The notes beneath the pieces were generated by a model. The model ran no database searches, was not told the origin of the DNA, and worked only from the letters and a program-made list of their open reading frames with translations. A program made the translations under genes and the position numbers. A DNA stretch of 64,000 bases from Halobacillus ihumii (GTDB taxonomy: Bacteria > Bacillota > Bacilli > Bacillales > Halobacillaceae): assembly GCF_902726645.1 (NCBI RefSeq), contig NZ_CACVAO010000001.1, positions 124,001 to 188,000 on the forward strand, read 5' to 3'. Shown here in pieces: positions 53,905 through 63,468 of this stretch; positions within the stretch are counted from its first letter, which is position 1; every line of letters begins with the position of its first letter.

Positions 53905-55215
53905 TTATTGTCGTTTTTTGATGACTTTATGAATCAATCGTGGCGCTTCTACTTTTTTATCCGATATCATATAAGCTTGTTTAACTTTTTCGATCGACGA
54001 ATCGGGATTCTTATCATCACTATGAAGAATCACTAACGTTTCGCCTTCCTTTACTTCATCACCGATTTTTTTCTTTAGTGTAATACCGACACCGTGATTG
54101 ATCAAGTCATCTTTGGTAGACCGTCCAGCACCCAAATACATGGCTGCTACACCAATAGACTCTGCATCAATTTCAGCTATATAACCATCCTGATCTGCGA
54201 CGACTTCAATGTGGTGTGCAGAACTTGGCAGTTTAGTTAAGTCATCCACCATGGACAGATCTCCATTTTGAGCTTGAATAAAGCCTCTAAAAGCCTCGAA
54301 CGCCTTCCCATTCTCAAGGTTCTGCTCCAGTGTTTCGTAAGCCTCATCGTAACTTGAAAAGACTTCAGCGAGAACCGTCATATGAGAAGCCAGTTCCAAA
54401 GATAGCTTTCTTAAATCTTCTACCTTTTTCCCTTGAAGGATTTCAGCCGCTTCTCTGATTTCGTTAGCATTCCCTACTTCAAATCCGAGCGGCTGGTTCA
54501 TATCACTGATTACAGCAACCGTATTTCTGCCAAGATTGTTCCCGATATTCACCATTTCACGAGCAAGTGACTCAGAATCTTCAAGCGTTTTCATAAAAGC
54601 TCCACTACCAGTTTTAACATCGAGCACAATGCTATCTGCTCCGGAGGCTAATTTTTTACTCATAATCGATCCTGCAATAAGCGGCAATGAATCAACTGTG
54701 CCAATAACGTCCCTGAGCGCATATAATTTTTTATCAGCAGGGGCAAGGTTCCCGGTTTGACCAGCTACAGCTAATTTATGTTCATTTACGTTGTTAATAA
54801 ATTCTTCCTTCTCCATTTCAATCTTCAGACCCTTAATGGACTCCAGTTTATCGAGGGTACCTCCAGTATGACCAAGCCCGCGACCCGACATTTTAGCTAC
54901 GGGCACTCCGACTGAGGCTACGAGGGGTCCGACAATAAAGGTAACTTTATCACCAACGCCTCCTGTAGAATGTTTATCCACCTTATGGCCCTTTATCGCC
55001 GAGAGGTCAATGGTTTCCCCAGAATCGACCATCGCTTGAGTTAAGGTGGCAGTCTCTTCCTGTGTCATTCCTTGAAAATAAATGGCCATAGTAAAAGCAG
55101 CTGCCTGATAGTCAGGAATATCTCCTTTCGTGTATCCTTCAATAAAGTATTCAATCTCAGTCTTGGTTAACTCTCCACCATCTCTTTTTTTTACAATGAT
55201 GTCGTACATTCTCAT
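53905..55215 (-). CDS. pdp: Pyrimidine-nucleoside phosphorylase
   Basis: Splits uridine, deoxyuridine and thymidine to base plus (deoxy)ribose 1-phosphate. The 436-residue protein has KHSTGGVGDKVT, the phosphate-binding GRGLGHTGGTLDKLESI and KLASGADSIVLDVKTGSGAF. Met at 55215 is used, with GGGGTGG upstream. In B. subtilis pdp is in the dra-nupC-pdp operon; here it is the third gene after deoB and pupG, 16 bases behind pupG. Confidence 0.95.
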   Translation of the reverse strand: MRMYDIIVKKRDGGELTKTEIEYFIEGYTKGDIPDYQAAAFTMAIYFQGMTQEETATLTQAMVDSGETIDLSAIKGHKVDKHSTGGVGDKVTFIVGPLVASVGVPVAKMSGRGLGHTGGTLDKLESIKGLKIEMEKEEFINNVNEHKLAVAGQTGNLAPADKKLYALRDVIGTVDSLPLIAGSIMSKKLASGADSIVLDVKTGSGAFMKTLEDSESLAREMVNIGNNLGRNTVAVISDMNQPLGFEVGNANEIREAAEILQGKKVEDLRKLSLELASHMTVLAEVFSSYDEAYETLEQNLENGKAFEAFRGFIQAQNGDLSMVDDLTKLPSSAHHIEVVADQDGYIAEIDAESIGVAAMYLGAGRSTKDDLINHGVGITLKKKIGDEVKEGETLVILHSDDKNPDSSIEKVKQAYMISDKKVEAPRLIHKVIKKRQ

Positions 55216-55231
55216 ATTGTCCACCCCTATT

Positions 55232-56050
55232 TTATGCTGGTAATGTCTTTAGTAAATCTTTTACAAAGCCAAGAAAGTCCTCTCTAACTTTGGCAGTTGT
55301 TTCAATGACTTCATCATGTGTTAGAGGCTGATCTAAGATCCCAGCAGCCATATTCGAGATACAGGAAATGCCAAGAACGCGAATACCCATATGATTCGCT
55401 ACGATAATTTCGGGAACGGTTGACATACCGACTGCATCTCCTCCGAGGGTGCGAATCATTCGAACTTCAGCTGCAGTTTCATAAGCAGGACCTGTATTTC
55501 CCACGTAAACACCTTTTTGAATGTTTAAATTTAGCCGTTCAGCGCTTTGCTCAGCATGGTGAATTAATGCGCGATCGTAAGCCTCAGACATGTCAGGAAA
55601 ACGGGGGCCTAATTCTTCATCATTTATCCCCATCAAAGGGTTGTCTCCCATGTTGTTAATATGATCAGTGATAACCATTAGGTTTCCAGCCTCAAATGAT
55701 TCATTCACTCCTCCTGCTGCGTTTGTGACAAACAACGTTTCCACTCCTAGTTCTTTCATGACGCGAACTGGAAATGTTACTTGCTTCATATCATATCCCT
55801 CATAATAGTGGAACCGCCCCTGCATAGCAATAACTTGACGGCCTTCAAGCTGGCCAATGACCAGCTGGCCTTTGTGGCCTGATACAGTTGATTCCGGAAA
55901 ATGCGGGATCTCTTTATATGGAATCATGGTAGGATTTTCTATTTCATCGGCAAGCACGCCTAAGCCTGACCCCAAAATAAGTCCTACTGTTGGTTCAACC
56001 TCTACCTTCTTCTGGATAAATGCTGCTGCTTCTAGACTTTGTTGTCTCAT
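55232..56050 (-). CDS. pupG: Purine nucleoside phosphorylase
   Basis: Phosphorolysis of purine (deoxy)nucleosides, trimeric type. The 272-residue protein has GLILGSGLGVLADEIENP, HKGQLVIGQLEGR, NAAGGVNESFEAGNLM and the specificity Glu/Asn region STVPEIIVANH. Lies 13 bases after deoB. Confidence 0.95.
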   Translation of the reverse strand: MRQQSLEAAAFIQKKVEVEPTVGLILGSGLGVLADEIENPTMIPYKEIPHFPESTVSGHKGQLVIGQLEGRQVIAMQGRFHYYEGYDMKQVTFPVRVMKELGVETLFVTNAAGGVNESFEAGNLMVITDHINNMGDNPLMGINDEELGPRFPDMSEAYDRALIHHAEQSAERLNLNIQKGVYVGNTGPAYETAAEVRMIRTLGGDAVGMSTVPEIIVANHMGIRVLGISCISNMAAGILDQPLTHDEVIETTAKVREDFLGFVKDLLKTLPA

Positions 56051-56063
56051 AATCGATTCTCCC

Positions 56064-57242
56064 CTATTGAATATTGTTTAAGAAGCTTTTTCCATGCTTC
56101 GGCATGTCAACTGAAAAGTTTTCTGCGACCGTGGCCCCGATATCAGCAAATGTCTGACGTTGTTCAAGCTCTTTACCCTCATTTATACGATTGTGATAAA
56201 CAAGCAATGGTACTAGTTCCCTCGTATGGTCTGTACCATGATGAATAGGATCATTACCATGGTCAGCTGTAATAATTAGTAAGTCGTCATCATCAAGCTT
56301 ATTGAGCACCTCTGGAAGACGGGCGTCGTAGGCTTCAAGTGCCTCACCATAGCCTTTCGGATCGCGACGATGGCCAAACTTAGCATCGAAATCCACTAAG
56401 TTCAAGAAGTTTAAACCAGTAAAATCCTGGTCCATTGAGGCAACCAGCTGGTCCATGCCATCCATGTTATGTTTTGTACGAATCGCTTCAGTGACCCCTT
56501 CTCCATCATAAATATCAGATATTTTGCCTAAGGCAATAACATCATAATCAGCATCTGCCAGCTCATTCATAACTGTTCTTCCAAATGGCTTTAAAGCGTA
56601 ATCATGACGGTTTGACGTTCTTTCAAAATTCCCTGGTTTACCGATAAATGGCCGTGCAATCACTCGTCCTACCATATATTCATCAGCCTTAGTCAATTCA
56701 CGTGCGTACTCACAAATTTCATAAAGTTCTTCCAGTGGGACTACCTCTTCATGGGCAGCAATTTGCAGAACAGAATCAGCGGATGTATAGAAGATTAGAT
56801 CCCCTGTATTTAAGTGGTGCTCTCCTAATTCTTTTATAATCTCAGTCCCAGAAGCTGGTTTGTTTCCAACAATCCCACGCCCTGTTTTAGTCTTGATCTT
56901 ATCAAGCAGTTTATCAGGAAATCCATCTGGAAAAGTACGGAATGGCTGATCGATATACAGCCCCATGATCTCCCAATGTCCTGTCATCGTGTCCTTTCCA
57001 TTTGAAGCTTCTACCATAGTTGTATAATGTGCAGTTGGAGCGTCCACCTGGTTAATTCCTTGAACTGGTGCAATATTTCCGAAACCCAGCCTTTCCATAT
57101 TCGGCATTGTCAACCCATTCATATGTTCGGCAATGTGCCCGAGAGTATGGGCACCCTTATCATTGAATTCGCCAGCATCTGGTGCCTCTCCAATTCCAAC
57201 TGAATCCATAACAATTAAAAATACTCTTTTAAATGATTTCAT
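56064..57242 (-). CDS. deoB: Phosphopentomutase
   Basis: Converts (deoxy)ribose 1-phosphate to 5-phosphate, closing the salvage path with PupG and Pdp. The 392-residue alkaline-phosphatase-fold protein has [13 protein letters not shown], the catalytic Thr in KDTMTGHWE and [18 protein letters not shown] for metals. Met at 57242 follows AGGAGGT. First gene of the deoB-pupG-pdp operon. Confidence 0.96.
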   Translation of the reverse strand: MKSFKRVFLIVMDSVGIGEAPDAGEFNDKGAHTLGHIAEHMNGLTMPNMERLGFGNIAPVQGINQVDAPTAHYTTMVEASNGKDTMTGHWEIMGLYIDQPFRTFPDGFPDKLLDKIKTKTGRGIVGNKPASGTEIIKELGEHHLNTGDLIFYTSADSVLQIAAHEEVVPLEELYEICEYARELTKADEYMVGRVIARPFIGKPGNFERTSNRHDYALKPFGRTVMNELADADYDVIALGKISDIYDGEGVTEAIRTKHNMDGMDQLVASMDQDFTGLNFLNLVDFDAKFGHRRDPKGYGEALEAYDARLPEVLNKLDDDDLLIITADHGNDPIHHGTDHTRELVPLLVYHNRINEGKELEQRQTFADIGATVAENFSVDMPKHGKSFLNNIQ

Positions 57243-57330
57243 TATGTCATACCTCCTGAAATTTATTGTCTCAACTTCGCCCAAAACTATCTATCAAAAG
57301 AAGATGTAGGATGTCAGACAACTGAAAATA

Positions 57331-57362
57331 AAAAAGGATTACGCTCGTGGGTGGAACGAGCG
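57331..57362 (-). terminator. Possible terminator at the xerD stop
   Basis: CGCTCGT/ACGAGCG stem at 57342-57362 inside the last xerD codons, with TTTTTTATTT about 7 bases later on the minus strand. Confidence 0.4.
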
Positions 57363-58226
57363 ATAAACATCGTTAAGCCGTGTTTTGGTCACGTGTGTAT
57401 AAACTTGAGTTGTTGAAATATCTGCATGTCCAAGCATTTCCTGAACTGCTCGTAAATCTGCCCCATTTTCCAGTAAATGAGTAGCAAACGAGTGACGTAA
57501 AGTGTGGGGTGTTATTTCTTTATTGACTCCCGCTTCAACAGCAACCGCTTTCAATATTTTCCAAAACCCTTGTCTTGACAATGGTTTTCCATGATGGTTG
57601 ACAAACAACTCGTCAACCTTTTTGTGTTTAACCAATCTCTCCCGGGAACTATCCAAGTATCTTTCTATAGCCGCTTTAGCAAGTTCACCAAGAGGAATAA
57701 TCCTTTCCTTAGATCCTTTTCCCATGCAGCGTACGAATCCCATGGTTAGATGCAGGTCGCTTACTTTTAATGTGATAAGCTCTGTGACACGCAACCCTGT
57801 CGCATATAGCATTTCAAGCATCGCTTTATTTCTGAATGACAGCGGATCATGAGCCCTTATATTCAAAAGCTTCTCTACATCTTCTGAAGAAAGAATTTTA
57901 GGAAGTTTGCGCTCCTTCTTCGGTGTCTCTATATGTAAGCTGGGATCCTGATTAGACACTTTTTCCCGAACCAGGAACTGATGAAAGAGGCGAATCGAAG
58001 AAAGCAAACGTGCTAATGTTGCAGACGAACGACCTTTATCATTTAGTTCATACAAATATTTCATAATATGAGCACGAGAAACATAGTCCCAATCTGTTAT
58101 ATTTTCTTTTGTCTGTAAAAAAATTTGGTACTGTTGTAAATCCCGTTGATAGGACTGTATCGTATTTGGAGATAAACCTCGTTCTACTGTTAAAAAGTGA
58201 TAGAAATCCTCCAAGGCAAATTTCAT
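57339..58226 (-). CDS. xerD: Site-specific tyrosine recombinase XerD
   Basis: Resolves chromosome dimers at dif together with XerC/CodV. The 295-residue protein has the N-terminal SAM-like domain and catalytic residues Arg in TGLRVTEL, His-x-x-Arg in [10 protein letters not shown], His in LGHADISTT and Tyr in VYTHV. Start follows AGGAGAG. Located between yqzK and deoB as in B. subtilis. Confidence 0.96.
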   Translation of the reverse strand: MKFALEDFYHFLTVERGLSPNTIQSYQRDLQQYQIFLQTKENITDWDYVSRAHIMKYLYELNDKGRSSATLARLLSSIRLFHQFLVREKVSNQDPSLHIETPKKERKLPKILSSEDVEKLLNIRAHDPLSFRNKAMLEMLYATGLRVTELITLKVSDLHLTMGFVRCMGKGSKERIIPLGELAKAAIERYLDSSRERLVKHKKVDELFVNHHGKPLSRQGFWKILKAVAVEAGVNKEITPHTLRHSFATHLLENGADLRAVQEMLGHADISTTQVYTHVTKTRLNDVYRSFHPRA

Positions 58227-58230
58227 GCTC

Positions 58231-58449
58231 TTACTCTCCTAATCGAAAGAAAATTGAAAGCCGATCTGTCCATTCTGAATCTAGTGGACTGACAACTTTA
58301 ACAGCTGTACCGTCAGGCGGATCATAACGGTGCTGCCGCTCATACTCCTGATGTATCATCCGTATAGCTGCATAAAATACACAGGTACATACGGTAAATA
58401 CGATAAGAACCTTTATTAAATCCTGAAAGCTGCGTTTGATTTTAGACAT
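58231..58449 (-). CDS. yqzK: YqzK-type DUF4227 small membrane protein
   Basis: A 72-residue protein with one transmembrane helix (about residues 12-30) and a polar C-terminal part. Family by position (fur-yqzK-xerD) and general pattern ([11 protein letters not shown]). GGGGGG precedes the ATG. Function unknown. Confidence 0.75.
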   Translation of the reverse strand: MSKIKRSFQDLIKVLIVFTVCTCVFYAAIRMIHQEYERQHRYDPPDGTAVKVVSPLDSEWTDRLSIFFRLGE

Positions 58450-58634
58450 AATTGCCCCCCTTTTTGTACAACCATTTATAACAGGGTATGCCTAAAATCA
58501 ATCCAAATATACATAAGATTCCCATCAATACTTCAAACGTACATGATTTTTATTTATTTGTAAATAGAAAGGCACAGGAACGTTATGAACCTTTAAACGA
58601 TTTCTCCACGATCATCTTACCCCGGCCTAAATAG

Positions 58635-58668
58635 GTAAAACCGCTATAAAGATAGATTCATAGCGGTT
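58635..58668 (-). terminator. Terminator of fur
   Basis: AACCGCTAT/ATAGCGGTT stem followed by TTACC on the minus strand; the T tract is short. Confidence 0.6.
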
Positions 58669-58691
58669 CCATCGGATTCAAATTCATTCAG

Positions 58692-59156
58692 TTAGGAAGA
58701 ACTGTTTGCGGGTATGACTGTTTCCTGGCAGACACGACAAATCCCATGAAAAGTTAGACGATGGTCTTTAACTTGAAATTTCCACTGACCTTCTATTAAC
58801 TTCTCTACATCACCCAATAGATCCTCTTCAATTTCTTCTACAGATCCACATTCAATACAGACGAGATGATGGTGAAAATGCTCAGCCCCTTCTTTACGAA
58901 GGTCGTAGCGAGATACTCCATCACCAAAGTTTATTTTATCCACAACCTTAAGCTCAGAAAGCAATTCTAGGGTACGATATACCGTAGCAAGACCAATCTC
59001 AGGCGCTTTCTCTTTTACGAGGAGGTAAACGTCTTCGGCACTTAAATGATCTTCTTCATTTTCTAGAAGCACTCTCACTGTGGCTTCTCGTTGTGGTGTC
59101 AGTTTATAACTTTGGGAATGCAATTGCTTCTTTATACGTTCAATGCGATGCTCCAT
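58692..59156 (-). CDS. fur: Ferric uptake regulator Fur
   Basis: Iron-dependent repressor of 154 residues. N-terminal winged helix (about 1-85, KLTPQREATVRVL), metal site HFHHHLVCIECG, and a structural zinc site formed by CIEC and CRVC. The operon-less gene has a consensus promoter with PerR- and Fur-type boxes. The zinc cysteines make Zur or PerR less likely, and location next to yqzK-xerD fits fur. Confidence 0.93.
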   Translation of the reverse strand: MEHRIERIKKQLHSQSYKLTPQREATVRVLLENEEDHLSAEDVYLLVKEKAPEIGLATVYRTLELLSELKVVDKINFGDGVSRYDLRKEGAEHFHHHLVCIECGSVEEIEEDLLGDVEKLIEGQWKFQVKDHRLTFHGICRVCQETVIPANSSS

Positions 59157-59188
59157 CTCGTTCGTCCCTCCCTCGTAATTCCAATTTC

Positions 59189-59217
59189 ATTATAAGCAGA
59201 GACAGAACGAGTGTCAA
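59189..59217 (-). promoter_or_regulatory. Consensus sigma-A promoter of fur
   Basis: TTGACA (59212-59217) and TATAAT (59189-59194), exactly 17 bases apart; a perfect match. Confidence 0.88.
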
Positions 59218-59218
59218 A

Positions 59219-59233
59219 TTAAAATAATTATAA
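59219..59233. promoter_or_regulatory. PerR box next to the fur promoter
   Basis: TTAAAATAATTATAA matches the PerR consensus TTATAATNATTATAA in 14 of 15 positions, one base upstream of the -35 element. B. subtilis fur is under PerR control. Confidence 0.6.
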
Positions 59234-59236
59234 AGT

Positions 59237-59255
59237 GTTAATGATAATCATTCTA
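59237..59255. promoter_or_regulatory. Fur-type box upstream of fur
   Basis: A 19-base site with core AATGATAATCATT agrees with the Fur consensus at 16 of 19 positions, 20 bases upstream of the -35 element and between fur and spoIIM. Confidence 0.5.
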
Positions 59256-59269
59256 AATAATTTTATTTT

Positions 59270-59908
59270 TTAATTGTATATCCATTTTACCACTACTTCA
59301 AGAATAGGGTTGGCAATAAACACCTCTACAATCGAGGCCCCCATTAAGATTACTAAAAGCACGCCAAACATTGCACTGTAGCGGGCAAAGGCCTGGATAA
59401 TCGGTTGATGGACCCGACGAATAAACAGCTGTTTGCACAAGGTTAGTGAAAAAATCAGCGCCAGCGCCCCTGCGACTAGATAGACAGGAATAATCAATAA
59501 ATTTTGCGGTGCAATGGAAGCTGAAGAGAGCAGCAACCCATACCAGCCCATTTGATTAACGAGAAATCCCACAGAGAATCCAACGACAAGGCCCTTGATA
59601 AACAAAAGAACTGTAATAATAGGCATACCTACGATCGAAATCCCCAGCAAAAAAAGTAACAGCATATATTTAATATGATAGAGGATACTGTCCCTTAAAA
59701 GTGTCGATTTGGATTGGCCTTCTGCCCCTATCATTTGTTCAAAGAATTGCTTTAAATAAAAAAACAAATCCTGTTTTTGAACGAAATTCATACTGTTGAC
59801 AATTACAGCACCAAAAATCATACCCATGATAAATAGAACGAAAATAAATACGAATATGCTCATATGATTATTAACATCTTTTCTTACCATTTTTGCGCCC
59901 TGTCGCAT
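59270..59908 (-). CDS. spoIIM: Stage II sporulation protein M
   Basis: Membrane part of the SpoIIDMP peptidoglycan-degrading complex that drives engulfment. The 212-residue protein has about five helices; FGAVIVNSMNF and the end VVKWIYN fit the family. Met at 59908 is preferred: AAAGGATG lies upstream and the longer start at 59929 has no site. A sigma-E-like promoter is at 59945-59973. Confidence 0.93.
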   Translation of the reverse strand: MRQGAKMVRKDVNNHMSIFVFIFVLFIMGMIFGAVIVNSMNFVQKQDLFFYLKQFFEQMIGAEGQSKSTLLRDSILYHIKYMLLLFLLGISIVGMPIITVLLFIKGLVVGFSVGFLVNQMGWYGLLLSSASIAPQNLLIIPVYLVAGALALIFSLTLCKQLFIRRVHQPIIQAFARYSAMFGVLLVILMGASIVEVFIANPILEVVVKWIYN

Positions 59909-59944
59909 GGATTCTTCATCCTTTCTCATAAACGATCTATGATT

Positions 59945-59973
59945 AATCTATGATGAAAGAATGAAAAATAGAC
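59945..59973 (-). promoter_or_regulatory. Possible sigma-E promoter of spoIIM
   Basis: GTCTATT (59967-59973) and CATAGATT (59945-59952), 14 bases apart; partial match to the sigma-E consensus. spoIIM is sigma-E dependent in B. subtilis. Confidence 0.35.
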
Positions 59974-59978
59974 CAGGT

Positions 59979-61157
59979 TTACGAGAGTTTTGGCTGTACT
60001 TTTCCGTACACTCCTCCTCCTCCTTCTGCAATGGTCAATTCACCTGCTCTCATGGCGAGTATGGACGCTGCTACGTTCTTAGGTATAATCTCTATCATTT
60101 CTTCAAAGCTTGCTTCATGAATGATAGACATTTCTGTCCCAAAGGCATCAAGTATTTTCTCATACGTTTTCTTCCCGACCCCCGGTAGATAATCTAAAGG
60201 AACTTGATAAATATAGTCAGGGCGGGCCGGGACAGTAGAATCGCTTGTACTCAATTCTTCAATTCGATCGGCCACACCTTTCACCATCTTTCTTGATCCA
60301 CACGCTTCACAAGACTTGTCATCAGGAGAACCCGGGTGGAAGCAAGCGGCACAAACTGTTCTGTGATATTTGCCCAATTTTGGATTCATTCCAAAGTTTT
60401 TTCTAATGCCTCTGCCATCCGACTGTCTAAGCGCTTTGCCAAATTCTAAAAAAGTAGGTTCTTTCACCTCGACAAGCTGATATTCTCTTGCCAGTCTGAT
60501 CGCGGAATGAGCATCTGAATTTGTAACAAAGGGATACTCATGAAGTTCTTCAATTTGATCAGCCATATCGGAATCAGAACTCAGTCCCAGTTCAATTCCA
60601 TCTATAATGTCAGGATGAAATACTTCCCTCAGACTACTCCTTACCCCCTTGCCATACATACTCTTAAATGGGGTGAATACATGAGCTGGAATGAACCATC
60701 CTCCATGAGAATGAACATATTCTTGCAGTTCCCTTCCTGTTCCGTAGAATCGCTGTGAACTTAAATTGATATTTGTCATCTTATAAGATAGCCACTCTGT
60801 GAATGCTTCCATTTTCGCAAGGGATGGAAAATAACAAAGCACGTGAATTGGACCATTGCAAGCCGCATCATAAATTTCAATTTCAGAACCGAGAATTAGC
60901 ACTGTTTCTTCAAAACGAATTCCGCCATCTTTAAGTTCTTCTGCTCCCCCTTCTTTTATCAGGTGTACAAGCTCCTCCTGGACAGCTGGTACATGAGCAT
61001 CAATAACCCCTACAATATCAAGCCCTTTTCTCCGGCTGGCTTCCTCAAGAATCGCTGTAATTGTCAATGACTTTGACCCGGTAATTTTCACTGGATTTCC
61101 AAGCCAATCACTTCCTACATGAACATGAAGATCGGCGAAACATTTTTGTAAGCTCAT
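59979..61157 (-). CDS. yqxK: Endonuclease Q family protein (EndoQ, YqxK)
   Basis: Predicted DNA repair nuclease that cuts 5' of deaminated bases and abasic sites. The 392-residue protein has an N-terminal PHP domain (DLHVHVGSD at residue 9 on; GVIDAH; NSDAHS), a CxxC...CxxC zinc knuckle near residues 270-290 and a C-terminal helix-hairpin-helix (YLPGVGKKTYEKIL). The order PHP-Zn-HhH is that of EndoQ. Its ATG overlaps the nudF stop by 4 bases. Confidence 0.88.
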   Translation of the reverse strand: MSLQKCFADLHVHVGSDWLGNPVKITGSKSLTITAILEEASRRKGLDIVGVIDAHVPAVQEELVHLIKEGGAEELKDGGIRFEETVLILGSEIEIYDAACNGPIHVLCYFPSLAKMEAFTEWLSYKMTNINLSSQRFYGTGRELQEYVHSHGGWFIPAHVFTPFKSMYGKGVRSSLREVFHPDIIDGIELGLSSDSDMADQIEELHEYPFVTNSDAHSAIRLAREYQLVEVKEPTFLEFGKALRQSDGRGIRKNFGMNPKLGKYHRTVCAACFHPGSPDDKSCEACGSRKMVKGVADRIEELSTSDSTVPARPDYIYQVPLDYLPGVGKKTYEKILDAFGTEMSIIHEASFEEMIEIIPKNVAASILAMRAGELTIAEGGGGVYGKVQPKLS

Positions 61158-61714
61158 ATAGCTGTTCCTTTCAGTTTTAAATAGAGTAATGCATAAGCTG
61201 TCTTAGCATCGTGAATTCGCTGCTCATTGACAAGCTGCTCCGCTTCCTCTAACGTCAACTCCTGCATTTCAACAAACTCATCATCATCTAAGTCTGCCGC
61301 TCCTTTTAGCGGCTTCAATTGGTCTGTATAATAGAGGTGAACAAGCTCATCAGCAAATCCTGGGGAAGTATAAAAGGAAGTGATTAATTCCAATTGATCC
61401 GTCGAGTAACCTGTTTCTTCCTCTAGTTCTCGTAACGCGGTCACTTCCGGCTTTTCTCCGCTCTCAAGCTTTCCTGCAGGGATTTCTAAAATGCTTTTTT
61501 CAAGCGCTTTACGATATTGTTCTACAAATACAATTTTACCTTCTTCCGTCAAGGCTATAATGGCTACAGCCCCTGGATGTTTAATTAATTCCCGTTTGGA
61601 TGTTTGTCCATCGGGTAAAGTAACACTATCAACTTGCAATTGTACGATCTTACCTTTATATATAATTTCTGTATGAGTTGTTTTTTCTTCAAATTTATTC
61701 AAAAACTTTGTCAT
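61154..61714 (-). CDS. nudF: ADP-ribose pyrophosphatase NudF
   Basis: Nudix hydrolase that splits ADP-ribose to AMP and ribose 5-phosphate. The Nudix box runs from GKLESGEKP to RELEEETGY; YTSPGFADE is typical for ADP-ribose enzymes. The ATG at 61714 abuts its AGAGG; a TTG at 61702 lines up with the B. subtilis start and is an alternative. Operon with the EndoQ gene. Confidence 0.92.
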   Translation of the reverse strand: MTKFLNKFEEKTTHTEIIYKGKIVQLQVDSVTLPDGQTSKRELIKHPGAVAIIALTEEGKIVFVEQYRKALEKSILEIPAGKLESGEKPEVTALRELEEETGYSTDQLELITSFYTSPGFADELVHLYYTDQLKPLKGAADLDDDEFVEMQELTLEEAEQLVNEQRIHDAKTAYALLYLKLKGTAI

Positions 61715-61802
61715 CCTCTCTTCTATCTTTATGTTAGTTTAACATAGAGGGAATTATACTCTGCAAAACTATATCATCTACATCAATTGAAAGGGAGATA
61801 AT

Positions 61803-62723
61803 ATGAATAAACGTCAACTAGGAACATCCAATTTATATGTTTCGGAAATCAGCTTAGGCTGTATGTCACTTGGACAGGATAAGCAGCAAGCTAAATCCAT
61901 TATAGACAAGGCTTTAGATGCTGGGATCAACTACTTAGATACAGCCGACCTTTATGATTTCGGTATGAATGAGGAAATAATAGGAGAGGCCATTCAAGGC
62001 CGCAGGGAAGATTTACTGCTTGGCACAAAAGCAGGCAACCATTTCAAGCAAGGAGAAGAAGGCTGGTCATGGGATCCATCTAAGGCTCATATCAAAACGG
62101 CCGTCAAAGACAGTCTGCAGCGTTTAAAAACAGATTACATTGATCTATACCAGCTGCACGGAGGCACTATTGATGACCCAATTGATGAAACGATTGAAGC
62201 GTTTGAAGAGTTAAAACAAGAAGGGTTGATTCGTGAATACGGTATTTCTTCTATTCGGCCAAATGTAATCCGAGAGTATGTGGAAAAATCAAATATAGTC
62301 AGCGTGATGATGCAATATAATGCATTAGACAGAAGACCTGAAGAAGAGATTCTCGATCTGTTGAAAGATAATCAGATCAGTGCTTTAGCACGGGGACCAC
62401 TAGCAAAAGGCATGCTCTCTTCTAAAGGAGAAGAAGTAGCTCGAGTGAAAGCTAATGACGGATTTCTGGATTATAGTTATGATGAAGTTCTCACTATTTC
62501 AGAGAAATGGCAGCAGTTGGCGAATGACCAACGTTCAGCTTCTTCTCTCGCCCTTGGTTACATTTTACACCACCCCGCTGTAGCCACAGCTGTATTTGGA
62601 GCAAGTTCCATAGAACAGTTGAACGAGAACGTAAGCTACCTTGAGTCATTACCGCTTACGAAACACTTGTATGAAGACATACAGGCGCTGACAAAGCCCA
62701 TTACTTACCAGAAGCATCGGTAA
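61803..62723 (+). CDS. yqkF: Aldo/keto reductase, YqkF type
   Basis: NADPH-dependent reductase of 306 residues. The catalytic tetrad is visible: Asp and Tyr in YLDTADLYDFG, Lys in LGTKAG and His in YQLHGG. AAAGGGAG precedes the ATG. It is divergent from nudF and convergent with yqkE. Natural substrate unknown. Confidence 0.9.
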   Translation: MNKRQLGTSNLYVSEISLGCMSLGQDKQQAKSIIDKALDAGINYLDTADLYDFGMNEEIIGEAIQGRREDLLLGTKAGNHFKQGEEGWSWDPSKAHIKTAVKDSLQRLKTDYIDLYQLHGGTIDDPIDETIEAFEELKQEGLIREYGISSIRPNVIREYVEKSNIVSVMMQYNALDRRPEEEILDLLKDNQISALARGPLAKGMLSSKGEEVARVKANDGFLDYSYDEVLTISEKWQQLANDQRSASSLALGYILHHPAVATAVFGASSIEQLNENVSYLESLPLTKHLYEDIQALTKPITYQKHR

Positions 62724-62743
62724 ACCTTCCCATGTTAGCGAAA

Positions 62744-62773
62744 AAACGCCCACCTTATAAGGATGGGCGTTTA
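62744..62773. terminator. Bidirectional terminator between yqkF and yqkE
   Basis: AAACGCCCA/TGGGCGTTT stem with A run on the left and T-rich flank on the right. Confidence 0.88.
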
Positions 62774-62995
62774 TTTCTTAAACGATTTCCAATCGAGTTC
62801 ACTTTCATTTAGCAGTTGTTCGAAACTTTTGTTTTCTTCTTTTCTTTTCCTTTCCTCCGCTCTCCGCTGCCGATCTTGTTCCAGCTTTTCTTCTTCTACA
62901 TGTTTGAGCTCTGACTTTTTGGCTCGAAGCTTATCAAGAACCTCCTGATTCAGATGCTCACTAACTAGATCTTGCTGCTTTTTTCTATTACTCAT
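62771..62995 (-). CDS. yqkE: YqkE-type DUF3886 protein
   Basis: A 74-residue, highly charged, probably coiled-coil protein (EEEKLEQDRQRRAEERKRKE in the centre) ending in LNESELDWKSFKK. DUF3886 is assigned by this pattern and by place next to yqkF. It overlaps the preceding gene by 4 bases (ATGA). Function unknown. Confidence 0.82.
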   Translation of the reverse strand: MSNRKKQQDLVSEHLNQEVLDKLRAKKSELKHVEEEKLEQDRQRRAEERKRKEENKSFEQLLNESELDWKSFKK

Positions 62996-63330
62996 AGCGG
63001 CACCTCATTTTTGATCGTACCGGTAGGGATAATTGGATTTAGGATGCCTTCAGGGCTGCTTAAACGGAAGAACCCTTTACTCGTGAAATCCAATTTCATA
63101 TCAGCTTTAAAAAACGTAGCCTGCTGCCGGTCAATGATCACCTTAAAGTTTTCATTCTCAATTGTTTTATCGGTATCCTTATACATAGTATCCGTTAACC
63201 TGACCGTTGGCTGACCGTTTGCTCCGCAGCCTAACCCGTCTGTATCATAAAATAATCGCAGAAATGAATGATTTTCCTCTTGTAACTGGTTAAGCTGTTC
63301 ATTTGCAGCATGTGTTATCGTTAACTTCAT
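62992..63330 (-). CDS. yqkB: HesB/IscA-fold protein, YqkB type
   Basis: A 112-residue protein with the iron-sulfur biosynthesis (HesB) fold seen in YqkB. Only one Cys is present (GLGCGANGQ), so the three-Cys metal site of IscA-type carriers is missing and Fe-S transfer is doubtful. It overlaps yqkE by 4 bases and heads that pair. Confidence 0.8.
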   Translation of the reverse strand: MKLTITHAANEQLNQLQEENHSFLRLFYDTDGLGCGANGQPTVRLTDTMYKDTDKTIENENFKVIIDRQQATFFKADMKLDFTSKGFFRLSSPEGILNPIIPTGTIKNEVPL

Positions 63331-63468
63331 CCTTTATTCCTCCCAATTATCTTTATCGTAAGAAAAACGTCATGGGTTGTGCAATAAATTTGCTTTAAAA
63401 CCACTTTTTTTGAACTTAAGGGCGTCCTTACAATTACTTTAAAGGGCGTCAGCCAAAGAAGAGATGAT

